Origin: an uncultured Neomegalonema sp.
Lineage (GTDB): Bacteria > Pseudomonadota > Alphaproteobacteria > Rhodobacterales > Rhodobacteraceae
Direction: 5' to 3'
Length of the DNA: 64,000 bases
Assembly: GCA_938008165.1 (NCBI GenBank)
Contig: CALLLP010000011.1
Span: 57,044-121,043, forward strand
Each line of letters opens with the position of its first letter. Position 1 is the first letter of the stretch. The notes beneath the pieces are model-generated. The model saw only the letters and a program-made list of their open reading frames with translations. It was not told the origin of the DNA and did not search any database. This document shows positions 10,635 to 22,889 of this stretch, in pieces. Made by a program: the position numbers and the translations under genes.

Positions 10635-10659
10635 AAGGCCCCAGAGAAACTGGGGCCTT
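10635..10659. terminator. Hairpin between convergent zinc-ribbon gene and rpoD
   Basis: AAGGCCCCAG-AGAAA-CTGGGGCCTT perfect stem. Confidence 0.8.
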
Positions 10660-10677
10660 GCAAGCTTTTGGGTCACG

Positions 10678-12723
<2,046 letters not shown>

Positions 12724-12725
12724 TG

Positions 12726-14705
12726 TCACTCTCTCGTCATCTCGCCAGCGTCCCTTTCGGGGCGCGTTCCGCCAAGGGGGCGGTTCGTCTTTTTCGTCGG
12801 CTTTTTCCACCCTTCGCGGTCGATAAAGCCCTGTACGCTTGCAGTCTCAGCCTCGGTAAGAGCGGGCATCACGGTCTCCAGCGCTGCACGATGAGCGGCC
12901 CGTGCCGCGACCATGCGCTGAAAGGCCCGCTCGTCACCTTCTTCCAAGAAACTGTTCTCCGCATCCCGTCTCTCCACTTCACGGGCACAGATCGCAGTGT
13001 AGCGATCCAATGCTGACGTTAAATGGTCACTGTCCGATGAATCCTCCGTAAAGGCGGACAGCCGCTCAAAAAGAGCGGTGCAGTCGGGTCTCACTCTACG
13101 CCGGGTCTCCGCTTGGAGCTGTGAGACGGTCAAGCCTGTCTCGGAATCGGCGAGGTCGAAGTAGGCAGATATGAGGGCAGATCGAATCATGTCAAGGTTC
13201 TGATTCGCAAATTCCGCCTCCGCGAGCGACTCGTCGCAGGCGGCGATTCCCTTGGGACAGGCAAAGGCGAGGCGCAGAATTTCGTGTTCGAGTGCCTGTT
13301 TCAGGTCGGGTGCGCCCCCTGTCACGAGGGCTGAATACCGCGTTTCGGTGCGTGCCGGAGCCGGTGGCGCAACACGTCCCCACGCCTGACGGGGATTTGA
13401 AGATATTGGTTTTGTTGAGCTTTTAGTTGCCGCAAAGAGATCGCGGCGCCATTCCTTGAACAGGGCCTCGTAATGATGCCGGACCCCCTGATCGGCGATT
13501 CCGCCCAGCATGGTCCGCACCCTTGAATCGAAGGCTGCACGTCGCTCTGGAGTATCGAGACTTTGTTTCTCGATTTCTTGCCGCCAAAGGAATCGTGAAA
13601 GCGGTTCGGCGCTTTCGATCACCGAATCGATGCCTGCGCGCCCCTTGTCGCGAATCAGGTCGTCGGGATCCTGCCCCTCGGGCAGCAGGGCAAAGAGCAG
13701 CGTTTTTCCCGGTTGCAGCAAAGGCAGGGCCAGTTCTGCCGTTCGTGCCGCCGCGCGCAGGCCCGCGACATCCCCGTCGAGCGCCACCACCGGCTCATCC
13801 ACCGCGCGCCACAGCAGGGCGAGTTGATCGGCGGTCAGGGCGGTGCCCAGCGGAGCAACCGCCGCCTCCAACCCCGCGCGGTGCAGGGCGATGACATCCA
13901 TATAGCCTTCGGCAACGATCATCCGCTGGCCCTTGCCCGCCGCCGCCCGTGCCGGGCCGAAATTGTAGAGGGTGCTGCGCTTTGAAAAGAGTGGCGTTTC
14001 GGGGGAGTTGAGATATTTCGCCTTGGCATCCTCGCGCATCGCCCGACCGCCAAAGGCAATGACGCCGCCGCGCTGATCGCGAATCGGAAAGAGGATGCGC
14101 TCACGGAAAACATCGTAGGTCGAGCCGCTGTCATTGGTGCCCACCAATCCGGCCTCGGCGATTATCTTTGGCTCGAATCCCTGACCGCGAAGGGTCTCGC
14201 CCAGTTTGTTGCCGCCGGGGGCATAGCCGATGCCAAAACCCTCGATCGCGCGCTCGTCCAGACCGCGCCGGGCCAGATATGCCCGCGCCTCCCGCGCCGC
14301 CGCGCCGCCCAGTTGCGCGCGATAGAAGCGCTGGGCGGTTTCCATGGCGTCGGATAATCCTTTGCGCTTTTCCTGTTTTTCGCGGGCGCGGGCATCCCGG
14401 ACGGGTGGCTGCATCCCGGCCTCGCGGGCGAGCAGGTCGACGGCCTCGTCAAAGCGCAGGTTGTCGTTTTTCATCACGAAGCCGATCACATCGCCTTTTT
14501 CGTGACAGCCGAAGCAATAGAAAAAGCCCTTGCGGTCCTCGACATGGAAACTGGGGGTTTTCTCGCCGTGAAACGGGCAGCAGGCCCAATAATCCCCGCG
14601 CGCCGGGTTGGATTTTCGCAAATCCCAGTCCAGCCGCTTGCCCAGCACCTCGGCAATCGAGACCCGTGCGCGTAACTGATCAAGGTATCCGGGTTCGATG
14701 GCCAT
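12726..14705 (-). CDS. dnaG: DNA primase
   Basis: CHC2 zinc-binding [25 protein letters not shown]; Toprim [12 protein letters not shown]. Confidence 0.95.
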   Translation of the reverse strand: MAIEPGYLDQLRARVSIAEVLGKRLDWDLRKSNPARGDYWACCPFHGEKTPSFHVEDRKGFFYCFGCHEKGDVIGFVMKNDNLRFDEAVDLLAREAGMQPPVRDARAREKQEKRKGLSDAMETAQRFYRAQLGGAAAREARAYLARRGLDERAIEGFGIGYAPGGNKLGETLRGQGFEPKIIAEAGLVGTNDSGSTYDVFRERILFPIRDQRGGVIAFGGRAMREDAKAKYLNSPETPLFSKRSTLYNFGPARAAAGKGQRMIVAEGYMDVIALHRAGLEAAVAPLGTALTADQLALLWRAVDEPVVALDGDVAGLRAAARTAELALPLLQPGKTLLFALLPEGQDPDDLIRDKGRAGIDSVIESAEPLSRFLWRQEIEKQSLDTPERRAAFDSRVRTMLGGIADQGVRHHYEALFKEWRRDLFAATKSSTKPISSNPRQAWGRVAPPAPARTETRYSALVTGGAPDLKQALEHEILRLAFACPKGIAACDESLAEAEFANQNLDMIRSALISAYFDLADSETGLTVSQLQAETRRRVRPDCTALFERLSAFTEDSSDSDHLTSALDRYTAICAREVERRDAENSFLEEGDERAFQRMVAARAAHRAALETVMPALTEAETASVQGFIDREGWKKPTKKTNRPLGGTRPERDAGEMTRE

Positions 14706-14841
14706 CCTAGACAGATGTGTCACATGGCGATGATTCGCAAGCGTTCAGGCGACATTCGGAACAGGGCGAGGGAGAGCGGGGAAGGGCGACGAGACTGCGC
14801 CCATCCCGATGGTGTGTAACGCCATCCGATCGCTGGATGCG

Positions 14842-15501
14842 TTAGGGTCCGAGAAGGGTCGCCTCGACAATTTTTTGCAGTTCTGTCCAGTTTTCCGCGC
14901 GATACTGGGCCTCGTCAAGATCGGCGAGGTATCCGCGCAAGGCATCGTCGCCAACGAAATGGATGCGCGTCACCCCCGGCGCCTCCGCCGCCGCCGAGGC
15001 AAGCTGGGCAGGCGAATCGTCGATAAAGGCCATGGGGCCTGCGCGCTCGGCCAGCCAATGCAGGGTCGGTCCCTTCGGTCCCGCATTTGCGACCAGTGGA
15101 TAGGCAATGCCATGTCCCTGTAGATTCGCGACCCGATCCGCCCGCGCATAAAAAGGAACATTCGTCACAATGACGATCTGAATCCGGTCCGACAGGGCGC
15201 GCAACGCTTCCGCCGCGCCCGGATAAGCGCGCTGGTGCCGGGTCTGGGTTTCGAAAAAGCCGCGAAAGAGGCTCTGGAATTCCTCACCGCTGGCTGCGGA
15301 TCCATCCGCCCGCCACAGCGCGCCGTTCAGTTTGTAGCTGGTCAGGCGCAGGGTAAACCCGTTCTCCTGCGCATAGTCGGTCAGGTGCCCGGCAAGACCC
15401 ACGATCACTTCATCAACATCGACCGCCAGCAATGGACGATCCTTATGCAGATCGATAACCGAAAGTTGTTCTTCGACGCCCTCGGCGAGCATCATGTCCA
15501 T
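14842..15501 (-). CDS. HAD superfamily hydrolase-like protein
   Basis: LLAVDVDEVIVGL motif I-like, IVIVTNVP motif II-like, AFIDDSP motif IV-like. Confidence 0.65.
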   Translation of the reverse strand: MDMMLAEGVEEQLSVIDLHKDRPLLAVDVDEVIVGLAGHLTDYAQENGFTLRLTSYKLNGALWRADGSAASGEEFQSLFRGFFETQTRHQRAYPGAAEALRALSDRIQIVIVTNVPFYARADRVANLQGHGIAYPLVANAGPKGPTLHWLAERAGPMAFIDDSPAQLASAAAEAPGVTRIHFVGDDALRGYLADLDEAQYRAENWTELQKIVEATLLGP

Positions 15502-15791
15502 TCCGGCGTGTCCCCGCCCGGCAGGGCCGCTCGAATGCGGATGATGTCTTCCGGTGCGCATCCCGCTGATTCCGCAAAGCCGATCACCCGCGCATCCTCC
15601 TGCATCAGAAAGTCGAGAACGAAGCCGAGAAAGCCCGGATCGGTCGCCTGTGCCTTGACATCGGTTGCATTTGTCCCCGCTTGATCGAGAAACGCCCCGA
15701 AGAGGTCATCGTCGGTTGCAATGTATGATAGCGCTTGCAATCCCGTAACGGTTGCCGACTCTATGCTAAATGTCTGTTGTTTGGGTGCCAC
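15492..15791 (-). CDS. DUF3572-like protein
   Basis: QALSYIATDDDLFGAFLDQAGTNATDVKAQATDPGFLGFVLDFLMQEDARVIGFAESAG; divergent from divK, as in other alphaproteobacteria. Confidence 0.75.
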   Translation of the reverse strand: MAPKQQTFSIESATVTGLQALSYIATDDDLFGAFLDQAGTNATDVKAQATDPGFLGFVLDFLMQEDARVIGFAESAGCAPEDIIRIRAALPGGDTPEWT

Positions 15792-15945
15792 GTCTGATAC
15801 CAGTTGAACTCGATTTGTCTGGACAATGTACGTGATACCATCGAAGCCTGCGCGCGAAAGACTTAATTAACGGATCGCATTCTATCTTGTACGAACGTAA
15901 ACGCAGGCCCCATTCGGGGTGCACTGAATTTCTGGAGCGTCATGC

Positions 15946-16311
15946 ATGACGAAGACGGTTCTGATTGTCGAAGACAACGAACTCAATATGAAGCTTTTTC
16001 ATGACCTGCTTGACGCGCAGGGGTATCGAACCCTGCAAACACAAAACGGCATGGAAGCCCTTGAAATTGCGCGTACTGAAAGCCCTGATCTAATCTTGAT
16101 GGATATTCAGTTGCCAGAGGTTTCAGGGCTTGAGGTCACAAAGTGGCTGAAGGAAGAAGACGATCTGCGTCATATTCCTGTCGTCGCAGTCACCGCTTTC
16201 GCCATGAAGGGCGACGAGGAGAAAATCCGGGATGGCGGTTGCGAAGATTATATTGCCAAACCCATCGCGGTGACGGAATTTCTGGCGACCGTAAAACGTT
16301 TTCTTGACTAG
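15946..16311 (+). CDS. divK: Single-domain response regulator DivK
   Basis: [27 protein letters not shown]...[21 protein letters not shown]...DYIAKPI; followed by pleD. Confidence 0.92.
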   Translation: MTKTVLIVEDNELNMKLFHDLLDAQGYRTLQTQNGMEALEIARTESPDLILMDIQLPEVSGLEVTKWLKEEDDLRHIPVVAVTAFAMKGDEEKIRDGGCEDYIAKPIAVTEFLATVKRFLD

Positions 16312-16364
16312 TCACATTTAGCACTTGCTGCTGCAAGGTTAGATGAAGAGAGAGGCCGGAGATC

Positions 16365-17756
16365 ATGTCAGCGCGTATTCTGGTCGTCGATGATATTCTT
16401 CCGAATGTGAAGTTGCTCGAAGCAAAGCTCATGTCGGAATATTACTCGGTCCTGACAGCCTATAATGGGTTCGAAGCGATCGAAGTTGCCAAGGCCGAAC
16501 AGCCGGACATGATCCTGCTTGACGTCATGATGCCCAAGATGGACGGGTTCGAGGCATGCAGGCGCCTGAAAGCCGACCCCGCCACGGCGCATATTCCCGT
16601 CGTCATGGTCACGGCCCTTGATCAGCCCACCGACCGGGTGCGCGGTCTCGATGTCGGGGCGGATGACTTTTTGACCAAGCCCGCGAATGATCTGGCGCTG
16701 TTTGCCCGCGTTCGGTCGCTCGTGCGGGTCAAGATGATGATCGACGAGTTGCGCCTGCGCGATGAAACATGCCGCGAGCTGGGCTTCGAATCGGGCTATT
16801 CGGATATTTCGGACGATATGCTGACGGGTCATGTCCTGATCGTGGATGACCGCGCGAGCGCCGCGCAGAACCTGTCGAACACCATTTCCGCCAATCTCAA
16901 CGTCAAATGCAATGTGGTCGATAACCGCGATGACGCCATTGCCTGGATGCGGCGCGAGCCAAGCGAGATCGTCCTGATCAATTCCAGCCTCGAAAGCTAT
17001 GACGGCCTGCGCTTGTGTTCGGAAATCCGATCGCATCCGAATGCGCGCCATTCTGCGATCGTGCTGATGGTGGATCACAACGATTTCAAGACGATTTCCG
17101 CCAGTCTCGATCTCGGTGCGAATGATTATGTGATGCGCCCGGTCGATGATAACGAACTGATTGCGCGGCTGCGGTCTCAGCTGCGGCGTCTGTGCTATGC
17201 GGATCGCCTGCGGGACAATGTGCATAACAGCCTCAAGCTGGCGGTCACGGATTCCCTGACGGGTCTTTATAATCGCCGTTATGCGATGCCGCATTTGAAT
17301 GCGCTGATCGACCGGGCAACGATCGATGACAGCGCCTTGGCCGTCGCGTTGCTCGATATCGATTCCTTCAAGGCGGTGAACGACACCTATGGCCATGCGG
17401 TCGGTGATGAGGTGCTGAAAGAATTTGCGGAGCGCGTTCGTATGAACCTGCGCGGCATGGATATGACGGCTCGAATCGGGGGCGAGGAATTTCTGGGCAT
17501 CATGCCGGAAACCGATCTGGCCGGGGCGGGGATCGTCGCCGAACGTCTGCGCGCCACGATTGCGGGCAAGCCCTTCAAGATCACGCATCCGGAGCGCGAA
17601 ACGCTGGATATCACCGTCAGTATCGGTGTCGCCGTGATGTCGCCGCAGCATATGACGCCCGAGGCCATGCTTCAGGCGGCGGATGAGGCGCTCTACCGCT
17701 CGAAGCGCGAGGGCCGCAACCGGGTCACGCTGGCGACCACCTCTGTCGCCGCCTGA
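16365..17756 (+). CDS. pleD: Response regulator-diguanylate cyclase PleD
   Basis: Two receiver-like domains plus GGDEF domain with RIGGEEFLGIMPE. Confidence 0.93.
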   Translation: MSARILVVDDILPNVKLLEAKLMSEYYSVLTAYNGFEAIEVAKAEQPDMILLDVMMPKMDGFEACRRLKADPATAHIPVVMVTALDQPTDRVRGLDVGADDFLTKPANDLALFARVRSLVRVKMMIDELRLRDETCRELGFESGYSDISDDMLTGHVLIVDDRASAAQNLSNTISANLNVKCNVVDNRDDAIAWMRREPSEIVLINSSLESYDGLRLCSEIRSHPNARHSAIVLMVDHNDFKTISASLDLGANDYVMRPVDDNELIARLRSQLRRLCYADRLRDNVHNSLKLAVTDSLTGLYNRRYAMPHLNALIDRATIDDSALAVALLDIDSFKAVNDTYGHAVGDEVLKEFAERVRMNLRGMDMTARIGGEEFLGIMPETDLAGAGIVAERLRATIAGKPFKITHPERETLDITVSIGVAVMSPQHMTPEAMLQAADEALYRSKREGRNRVTLATTSVAA

Positions 17757-17782
17757 GCCGCCTGAGATACGACACTGAAAAC

Positions 17783-17814
17783 AACGCTCCGGAGATCATC
17801 CGGGGCGTTTTTCG
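17783..17814 (+). terminator. Rho-independent terminator after pleD
   Basis: AACGCTCCGG-agatcat-CCGGGGCGTT followed by TTTT. Confidence 0.75.
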
Positions 17815-17840
17815 CTTCTCGCGCGTCTCCCGCGCCCCGA

Positions 17841-18377
17841 TCACTCGCCGGAGCGTTTTTTCTCCGCCTCGCGCTTGCGGCGGCGTTCGCGCCAATAGGC
17901 GGTTTGCTCATCCAGCCGTGCGAGCGCGAAATCGGCGATTATCTTGCGTTCTTCCTCCGTCAAGGTGGCGAGGAACGCGGCGACATTCTCGTTTTGCTTG
18001 ATGCGCAGTGCGGCGCGGGCCTCGACCTCGCGGCGCTGGGCCGAGCGCAGGGCCTCCATATCGAAAGGGTCGGCCCTCAGGGCCGCGTCGATCTCGCGCC
18101 GGATCGTGTTGATTTCGCGCCATTCGGCCCCCCTGCCTTTTCGCGCTTCGGCATAGAAGGCGCGGATATGATCATGTCGGTCTTCGGGCAGGGCTTCCAT
18201 CATGACGCGCGGATGCAGCGAATATCCGCGCGTGACCTTTGCCCTTTTCACGGCCTCGTCGGGTTCGGAAAAGACCTTGCCGCCGATCAGCCCGATAAAA
18301 AACAGATTCACGGCCAGCGATGCCAGCAGGGCGAGGGGGAGCCATGTACGGCGCTGTGTGGGCGACGTGTCTGTCAT
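17841..18377 (-). CDS. Periplasmic CnrX/Spy-like sensor protein
   Basis: N-terminal TM anchor LPLALLASLAVNLFFIGLIGG then charged helical domain; start overlaps upstream stop. Confidence 0.7.
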   Translation of the reverse strand: MTDTSPTQRRTWLPLALLASLAVNLFFIGLIGGKVFSEPDEAVKRAKVTRGYSLHPRVMMEALPEDRHDHIRAFYAEARKGRGAEWREINTIRREIDAALRADPFDMEALRSAQRREVEARAALRIKQNENVAAFLATLTEEERKIIADFALARLDEQTAYWRERRRKREAEKKRSGE

Positions 18378-18898
18378 AGAAGGGCCTCTGAACCGAGCAA
18401 CAGATCGGCATCATCTTCCATCGCGAAGGCAAAGTCGATCACGCCGCCTTGCTCTGACATGACGGTAGGGATGGGGCCGATAAGAACATCCTGCTCGATG
18501 GTATTGCCCATCACAAAGCCAAGCGCGAGACAGGCGGCGAGGGCCAGTCCGGGGCGCAGGAGGGCGGCGTTTCCGAACAGGCGGCCCAGTAATCCGGGAC
18601 GCTCAGGCTCTGCGCGAGGGGCCTCGCGCCGCATTGCCTGCGCCTCGGCGCTGACGGTCGCGGCATCGGCGAGGACGCGGCTGAGCAAATCGGTAGAGGG
18701 TTGCGGGCCTTCCCACAGGTTCAGCATTGCATCGAGGGACCGCGCGTCCTCCAAGGCGGTGCGGGCCGCTGCGGATTCGAGCAACAGGGCGCGGGCGGGT
18801 GCCCGGTCTTCTGCGGGCCAGCTGTCAATATCCGCACCATAGGCCATGGCGCGCTCTTCAAAATCGTCGATCGTCATGGTGGTCATCATATCACTCAC
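18374..18898 (-). CDS. Putative anti-sigma factor (single TM)
   Basis: N-terminal soluble region, single TM LRPGLALAACLALGFVMGNTI, directly after the ECF sigma gene. Confidence 0.6.
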   Translation of the reverse strand: MSDMMTTMTIDDFEERAMAYGADIDSWPAEDRAPARALLLESAAARTALEDARSLDAMLNLWEGPQPSTDLLSRVLADAATVSAEAQAMRREAPRAEPERPGLLGRLFGNAALLRPGLALAACLALGFVMGNTIEQDVLIGPIPTVMSEQGGVIDFAFAMEDDADLLLGSEALL

Positions 18899-18900
18899 CG

Positions 18901-19494
18901 TTATTCTTCCAATAAGAGTGCCCGCTGCCCTGCGAGCCTGTCACGTAAAGCCCGCCGTCCACGGGAAAGCAGGGATTCAACTGCCTCGATGCTGACCCCA
19001 AGGATTTCGGCGGTTTCATCATTGCCGCGTTCCTCGAAATGGCGCAGCTGGATCGCGGCGCGCTGGCGCTCGGGCAGGGATTGGATGGCGTCTTTCAGCA
19101 CCGACAGGCGCTCCTCGGACTCCATCCCGTCCTGAGCCGAAGCGCGATCATCGACCGGCTCGGCCACCTCGTCCAGCGATGCCGATTTGCGCTTTCGCAG
19201 GCGGTCGTAGCAAAGGTTGAGCGCGACCTTGTGCAGCCATGTCGAGAATTTCGCCCGGCCCGGCTCCCATTTGGGAGCGTTGCGCCAGGCGCGCATCATG
19301 GCTTCCTGTGCCACGTCTTCGGCTTCGGCGGTATCGCGCAGCATGCGCGTGGCGAGGGCGAGGACGCGGCCCAGATGCCGCTCGGTCAGAAGGCGCGCGG
19401 CGGATTGGTCGCCCGCAGCAAAGCGGGCGATCAGGGCGTCGTCGTCATCCGACTCGGTCCCCGCGGTGGCGGGGCGCGCCGTCTCGATCATGTT
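18901..19494 (-). CDS. ECF-family RNA polymerase sigma factor
   Basis: AEDVAQEAMMRAWRNAPKWEPGRAKFSTWLHKVALNLCYDRLRKRK (sigma2); LPERQRAAIQLRHFEERGNDETAEILGVSIEAVESLLSRGRRALRDRL (sigma4); start approximate (MIETARPATAG). Confidence 0.9.
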   Translation of the reverse strand, partial: NMIETARPATAGTESDDDDALIARFAAGDQSAARLLTERHLGRVLALATRMLRDTAEAEDVAQEAMMRAWRNAPKWEPGRAKFSTWLHKVALNLCYDRLRKRKSASLDEVAEPVDDRASAQDGMESEERLSVLKDAIQSLPERQRAAIQLRHFEERGNDETAEILGVSIEAVESLLSRGRRALRDRLAGQRALLLEE

Positions 19495-19562
19495 TACGCC
19501 CCCTTGCCTGTGCCGCCGCCCTATACCACTCGCGGCGGAAGGCTGAAAGGCGATGCCGACGC

Positions 19563-20123
19563 TCATCGACCCGCTCCGGCGATTGCTTCTTGCAGGGTGA
19601 CGACACCGTCGCTGTCGCGATCCGCATTCCTGAACATCGTCATCATCTGCGCATCCAGTTGCGGCAGGGTCATGGCGCTGGTCCGGGTATCGGGTTCGGA
19701 GAGGTGTCGAAGCCGCCCTTGCTGTACCTCGTCCAGCGAGAGCATCCCGTCCCCATCCCTGTCAAGCCGTGCGAGGCGTCGTTGGGCGCGTAGTTTTGCC
19801 ACCTCGGTAATCTCATCGGCATCGAGAAACCCGCTACCGTCGCGATCCGCGCGGTCAAACCGGATTTTCACGCGATTGCCGCGACTGTGCCGCCGTTCTT
19901 CTGCGCTGACGATGCCATCGCCATTGATATCGAGCGCGTTGAACCGCGCAGCGGCGGCGGCGCGCATCTCCTGCACCGTAATCGTGCTGCTGGCATCGAG
20001 ATCGATCTGCTCGAACAGGCGATCGAGTCGATTGGCGGTATCGCCTTGTTGTGCAAACGCAATACCACCGGCAAGGGCCGTGATGACCACTATGCCGCCT
20101 AGGAAACCAGCCGTTTTTCTCAT
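19563..20123 (-). CDS. Secreted EF-hand protein (five calcium-binding loops)
   Basis: Signal peptide MRKTAGFLGGIVVITALAGGIAFA; loops DLDASSTITVQE, DINGDGIVSAEE, DRDGSGFLDADE, DRDGDGMLSLDE, DRDSDGVVTLQE. Confidence 0.85.
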   Translation of the reverse strand: MRKTAGFLGGIVVITALAGGIAFAQQGDTANRLDRLFEQIDLDASSTITVQEMRAAAAARFNALDINGDGIVSAEERRHSRGNRVKIRFDRADRDGSGFLDADEITEVAKLRAQRRLARLDRDGDGMLSLDEVQQGRLRHLSEPDTRTSAMTLPQLDAQMMTMFRNADRDSDGVVTLQEAIAGAGR

Positions 20124-20305
20124 GGCTTTTGCCTCCGTATGCCTCATTCGTATGACATTGATACGGCGCGGGTGTGGGATTCCGTCGCGGGCGGTGAAGA
20201 AACATTCATCGTCCGGTGACATGACGACGCAAGGCCATCGTGCGCTTTCAAAAAGACGAGCGGGCGCGGTAGACCCTGTTAGCAAGTATTGCACGAGGAC
20301 CCGCC

Positions 20306-20680
20306 ATGTCTGCCGATCCCGACGAACGGAAGCTGACGCCCGCGCTTCTGAAGGGCCTCGCCCGAAAATGTCCTCGATGTGGCGATGCGCCCCTGTTCAG
20401 CGGGTATCTGAGCGTTCGGGACGATTGCGAAGCCTGTGGGCAGGAATTCTATCATCACCGCGCCGATGATATGCCGCCTTGGATGACGATTCTGATCGTC
20501 GGCCATATCGTCGTGCCGCTGATGCTGAGCACCGCGACGGGCACCGATTGGCCTGACTGGGTGCATATGACTCTCTGGCCCGCGCTCGTGCTGGTCCTGT
20601 CCCTGTCGATCCTGCCTTTTGCGAAAGGGTTCGTGATCGCCCTGCAATGGGCGCTGAAAATGCATGGATTCGAACGATAG
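20306..20680 (+). CDS. DUF983-like membrane protein
   Basis: LARKCPRCGDAPLFSGYLSVRDDCEACGQEFYHHRADDMPPW. Confidence 0.85.
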   Translation: MSADPDERKLTPALLKGLARKCPRCGDAPLFSGYLSVRDDCEACGQEFYHHRADDMPPWMTILIVGHIVVPLMLSTATGTDWPDWVHMTLWPALVLVLSLSILPFAKGFVIALQWALKMHGFER

Positions 20681-20760
20681 GGCAGGGCTGCGGTGCTTGA
20701 CCCGCCTCTGCCTTCCGGGGCAAAGGAAGGAAACAGTGTACGGTTTCGCCGGAGTCGACC

Positions 20761-21216
20761 ATGAGTGATAATGCAGGTAGCGCCGATCTCGCGAAGATCA
20801 TGCGGATGATTCCGCATCGGGCGCCTTTTCTGTTCATCGACAAAGTGCACAGCATCGAGAACGGACAATCGGCCATCGGCGTCAAGAACGTCACCGCCAA
20901 CGAACCGCATTTCGCCGGGCATTTCCCCGGCAAGCCGATCATGCCCGGCGTCCTGATTGTCGAGGCGATGGCGCAGACGGCGGCGGTGATGGTCGTCGAG
21001 ACCCTGAACATGATCGACCGGGGGATGCTGGTCTACTTCATGACCGTCGATAAGACGAAATTCCGCGCGCCTGTCGTGCCGGGGGATGTGCTGGAATTGC
21101 ATGTCACCGTTCAGCGGCATAAGGGCAATGTCTGGCGCTTTACCGGGCGCGGCATCGTGGGCGAGCGCCTGTGTGCCGAAGCTGAATTCAGCGCCATGAT
21201 TGTTGACCCCGATTGA
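20761..21216 (+). CDS. fabZ: 3-hydroxyacyl-ACP dehydratase FabZ
   Basis: MIPHRAPFLFIDKV, HFAGHFPGKPIMPGVLIVEAMAQ; adjacent lpxA. Confidence 0.95.
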   Translation: MSDNAGSADLAKIMRMIPHRAPFLFIDKVHSIENGQSAIGVKNVTANEPHFAGHFPGKPIMPGVLIVEAMAQTAAVMVVETLNMIDRGMLVYFMTVDKTKFRAPVVPGDVLELHVTVQRHKGNVWRFTGRGIVGERLCAEAEFSAMIVDPD

Positions 21217-21253
21217 CCCTTTCCTCTCTCCAGACCAACCGAATGGATATTCG

Positions 21254-22060
21254 ATGGCCATAGCCGAGACCGCACAGATTCATCCCTCGGCCATCGTGGA
21301 GGACGGAGCCGTTATCGGCGATAAGGTAAAGGTCGGTCCCTATTCCGTCATCGGGGCGGATGTCACGCTGGGCGAGGGCGTGGCGATTGGCGCGCATGTC
21401 GTGATCGACGGCCAGACGACAATCGGAAGGGGGTCACGGGTCTTTTCCTTCGCTTCGCTCGGATCGCCGCCGCAGGATCTGAAATTCAAAGGCGAGCGTA
21501 CATCGCTGGAAATCGGTGAACAGGTGACGATCCGCGAGCATGTCACCATGAATCCCGGCACCGAAGGGGGCGGTGGCGTCACGCGCATCGGCAATCACTG
21601 CCTGTTCATGGTGGGGTGCCACGTGGCGCATGATTGCGTCGTCGGCTCCCATGTCATCGCGGCGAATAATGCGACGATGGCCGGTCATGTCGAGGTCGGC
21701 AATTTCGTCGTTCTGGGCGGGATCAGCGCGATCCACCAATTCGCCCGGATCGGGGCGCATGCCATGGTCGGAGGCATGACCGGGGTAGAGCGCGACGTGA
21801 TTCCCTATGGGTCCGTGACCGGCAACCGGGCGCATCTGGCGGGCCTGAACATGGTCGGTATGAAGCGGCGCGGCTTTGATCGTCCGCAAATCCATGAACT
21901 GCGCGCCGCATATAAAGCCGTATTCCATGGCGAGGAAGGATCGCTGCACGAACGCGCAGGCGCGGTGGCGGCAACCTTGCCGGAGGAGGGCGCCTCGCGC
22001 GAGATGGTTGATTTCATCCTCGCGGGGGGGAGCCGCCGGTTCTGTGTTCCCGAAAGCTGA
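21254..22060 (+). CDS. lpxA: Acyl-ACP--UDP-N-acetylglucosamine O-acyltransferase
   Basis: Hexapeptide repeats IHPSAIVEDGAVIGDKVKVGPYSVIG; start MAIAETAQ at 21254. Confidence 0.95.
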   Translation: MAIAETAQIHPSAIVEDGAVIGDKVKVGPYSVIGADVTLGEGVAIGAHVVIDGQTTIGRGSRVFSFASLGSPPQDLKFKGERTSLEIGEQVTIREHVTMNPGTEGGGGVTRIGNHCLFMVGCHVAHDCVVGSHVIAANNATMAGHVEVGNFVVLGGISAIHQFARIGAHAMVGGMTGVERDVIPYGSVTGNRAHLAGLNMVGMKRRGFDRPQIHELRAAYKAVFHGEEGSLHERAGAVAATLPEEGASREMVDFILAGGSRRFCVPES

Positions 22061-22889
22061 AACGCGCCGGGTTCGCAAGCTGGGCATCCTTGCGGGTGCC
22101 GGAGCCTTGCCCCATGCCGTCGCGCAGGAATGTCAGGCGCGGGGAATGGGCGTCTTCGTCATCGATCTGGGGGGCGCGGCGGAGGAGTGGATCGCCGGTT
22201 TTGCCCATGAGCGCGTCTCTCTGGGGCAGGTCGGCAGGGTTCTGACACTGCTGGCACGCGAGGGATGTGATGCTGTGACGATGGCCGGGGGGCTGGTGCG
22301 CCCGTCCCTGACGGCGGTGCGGTTTGATCGCAAAGGGCTGACCATGCTGCCCCGTGTCGCGCGGTTGTTCCGGCAGGGAGATGACGCCTTGCTGTCGGGC
22401 GTGGCCGATCTGTTTGAGGAAAACGGGTTTCCGGTGATCGGGGCGGATGAATTCCTGCCGCGCAGCGTCGCCGCATCGGGCGTAATTGTTGGCCCGGCCC
22501 CCGATCTGGAGGCGATCGCGATGGGCCGGGCGATACTGGGCGCCTTATCCACCTTCGATATCGGTCAGGCGGTCGTGATGGCGCAGGGGCGGTGCCTAGC
22601 GGTCGAGGCAGCCGAAGGGACGGCGGCGATGCTCGCCCGCGTTGCCGATCTGCGACTGCGTGGCGTCGTGGCGGAGATGCGCGGCGGGGTGCTGGTAAAA
22701 ATGCCCAAGCATGGTCAGGATTCCCGCGTTGACCGACCGGCCATTGGCCCGGATACGGTGCGCGCGGCGGCGGCGGCGGGGCTGGCCGGGATCGCGGTCG
22801 AGGCGGGGGGGGTATTCGTGCTGGAAGCGGAACGAACCGGACACCTCGCCGCCGAAAGCGGCGTCTTTCTCTACGGGTTCGACGCGTGA
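22044..22889 (+). CDS. lpxI: UDP-2,3-diacylglucosamine diphosphatase LpxI
   Basis: RKLGILAGAGALPHAVAQECQARG...; between lpxA and lpxB; GTG start at 22044 proposed. Confidence 0.88.
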   Translation: MFPKAETRRVRKLGILAGAGALPHAVAQECQARGMGVFVIDLGGAAEEWIAGFAHERVSLGQVGRVLTLLAREGCDAVTMAGGLVRPSLTAVRFDRKGLTMLPRVARLFRQGDDALLSGVADLFEENGFPVIGADEFLPRSVAASGVIVGPAPDLEAIAMGRAILGALSTFDIGQAVVMAQGRCLAVEAAEGTAAMLARVADLRLRGVVAEMRGGVLVKMPKHGQDSRVDRPAIGPDTVRAAAAAGLAGIAVEAGGVFVLEAERTGHLAAESGVFLYGFDA

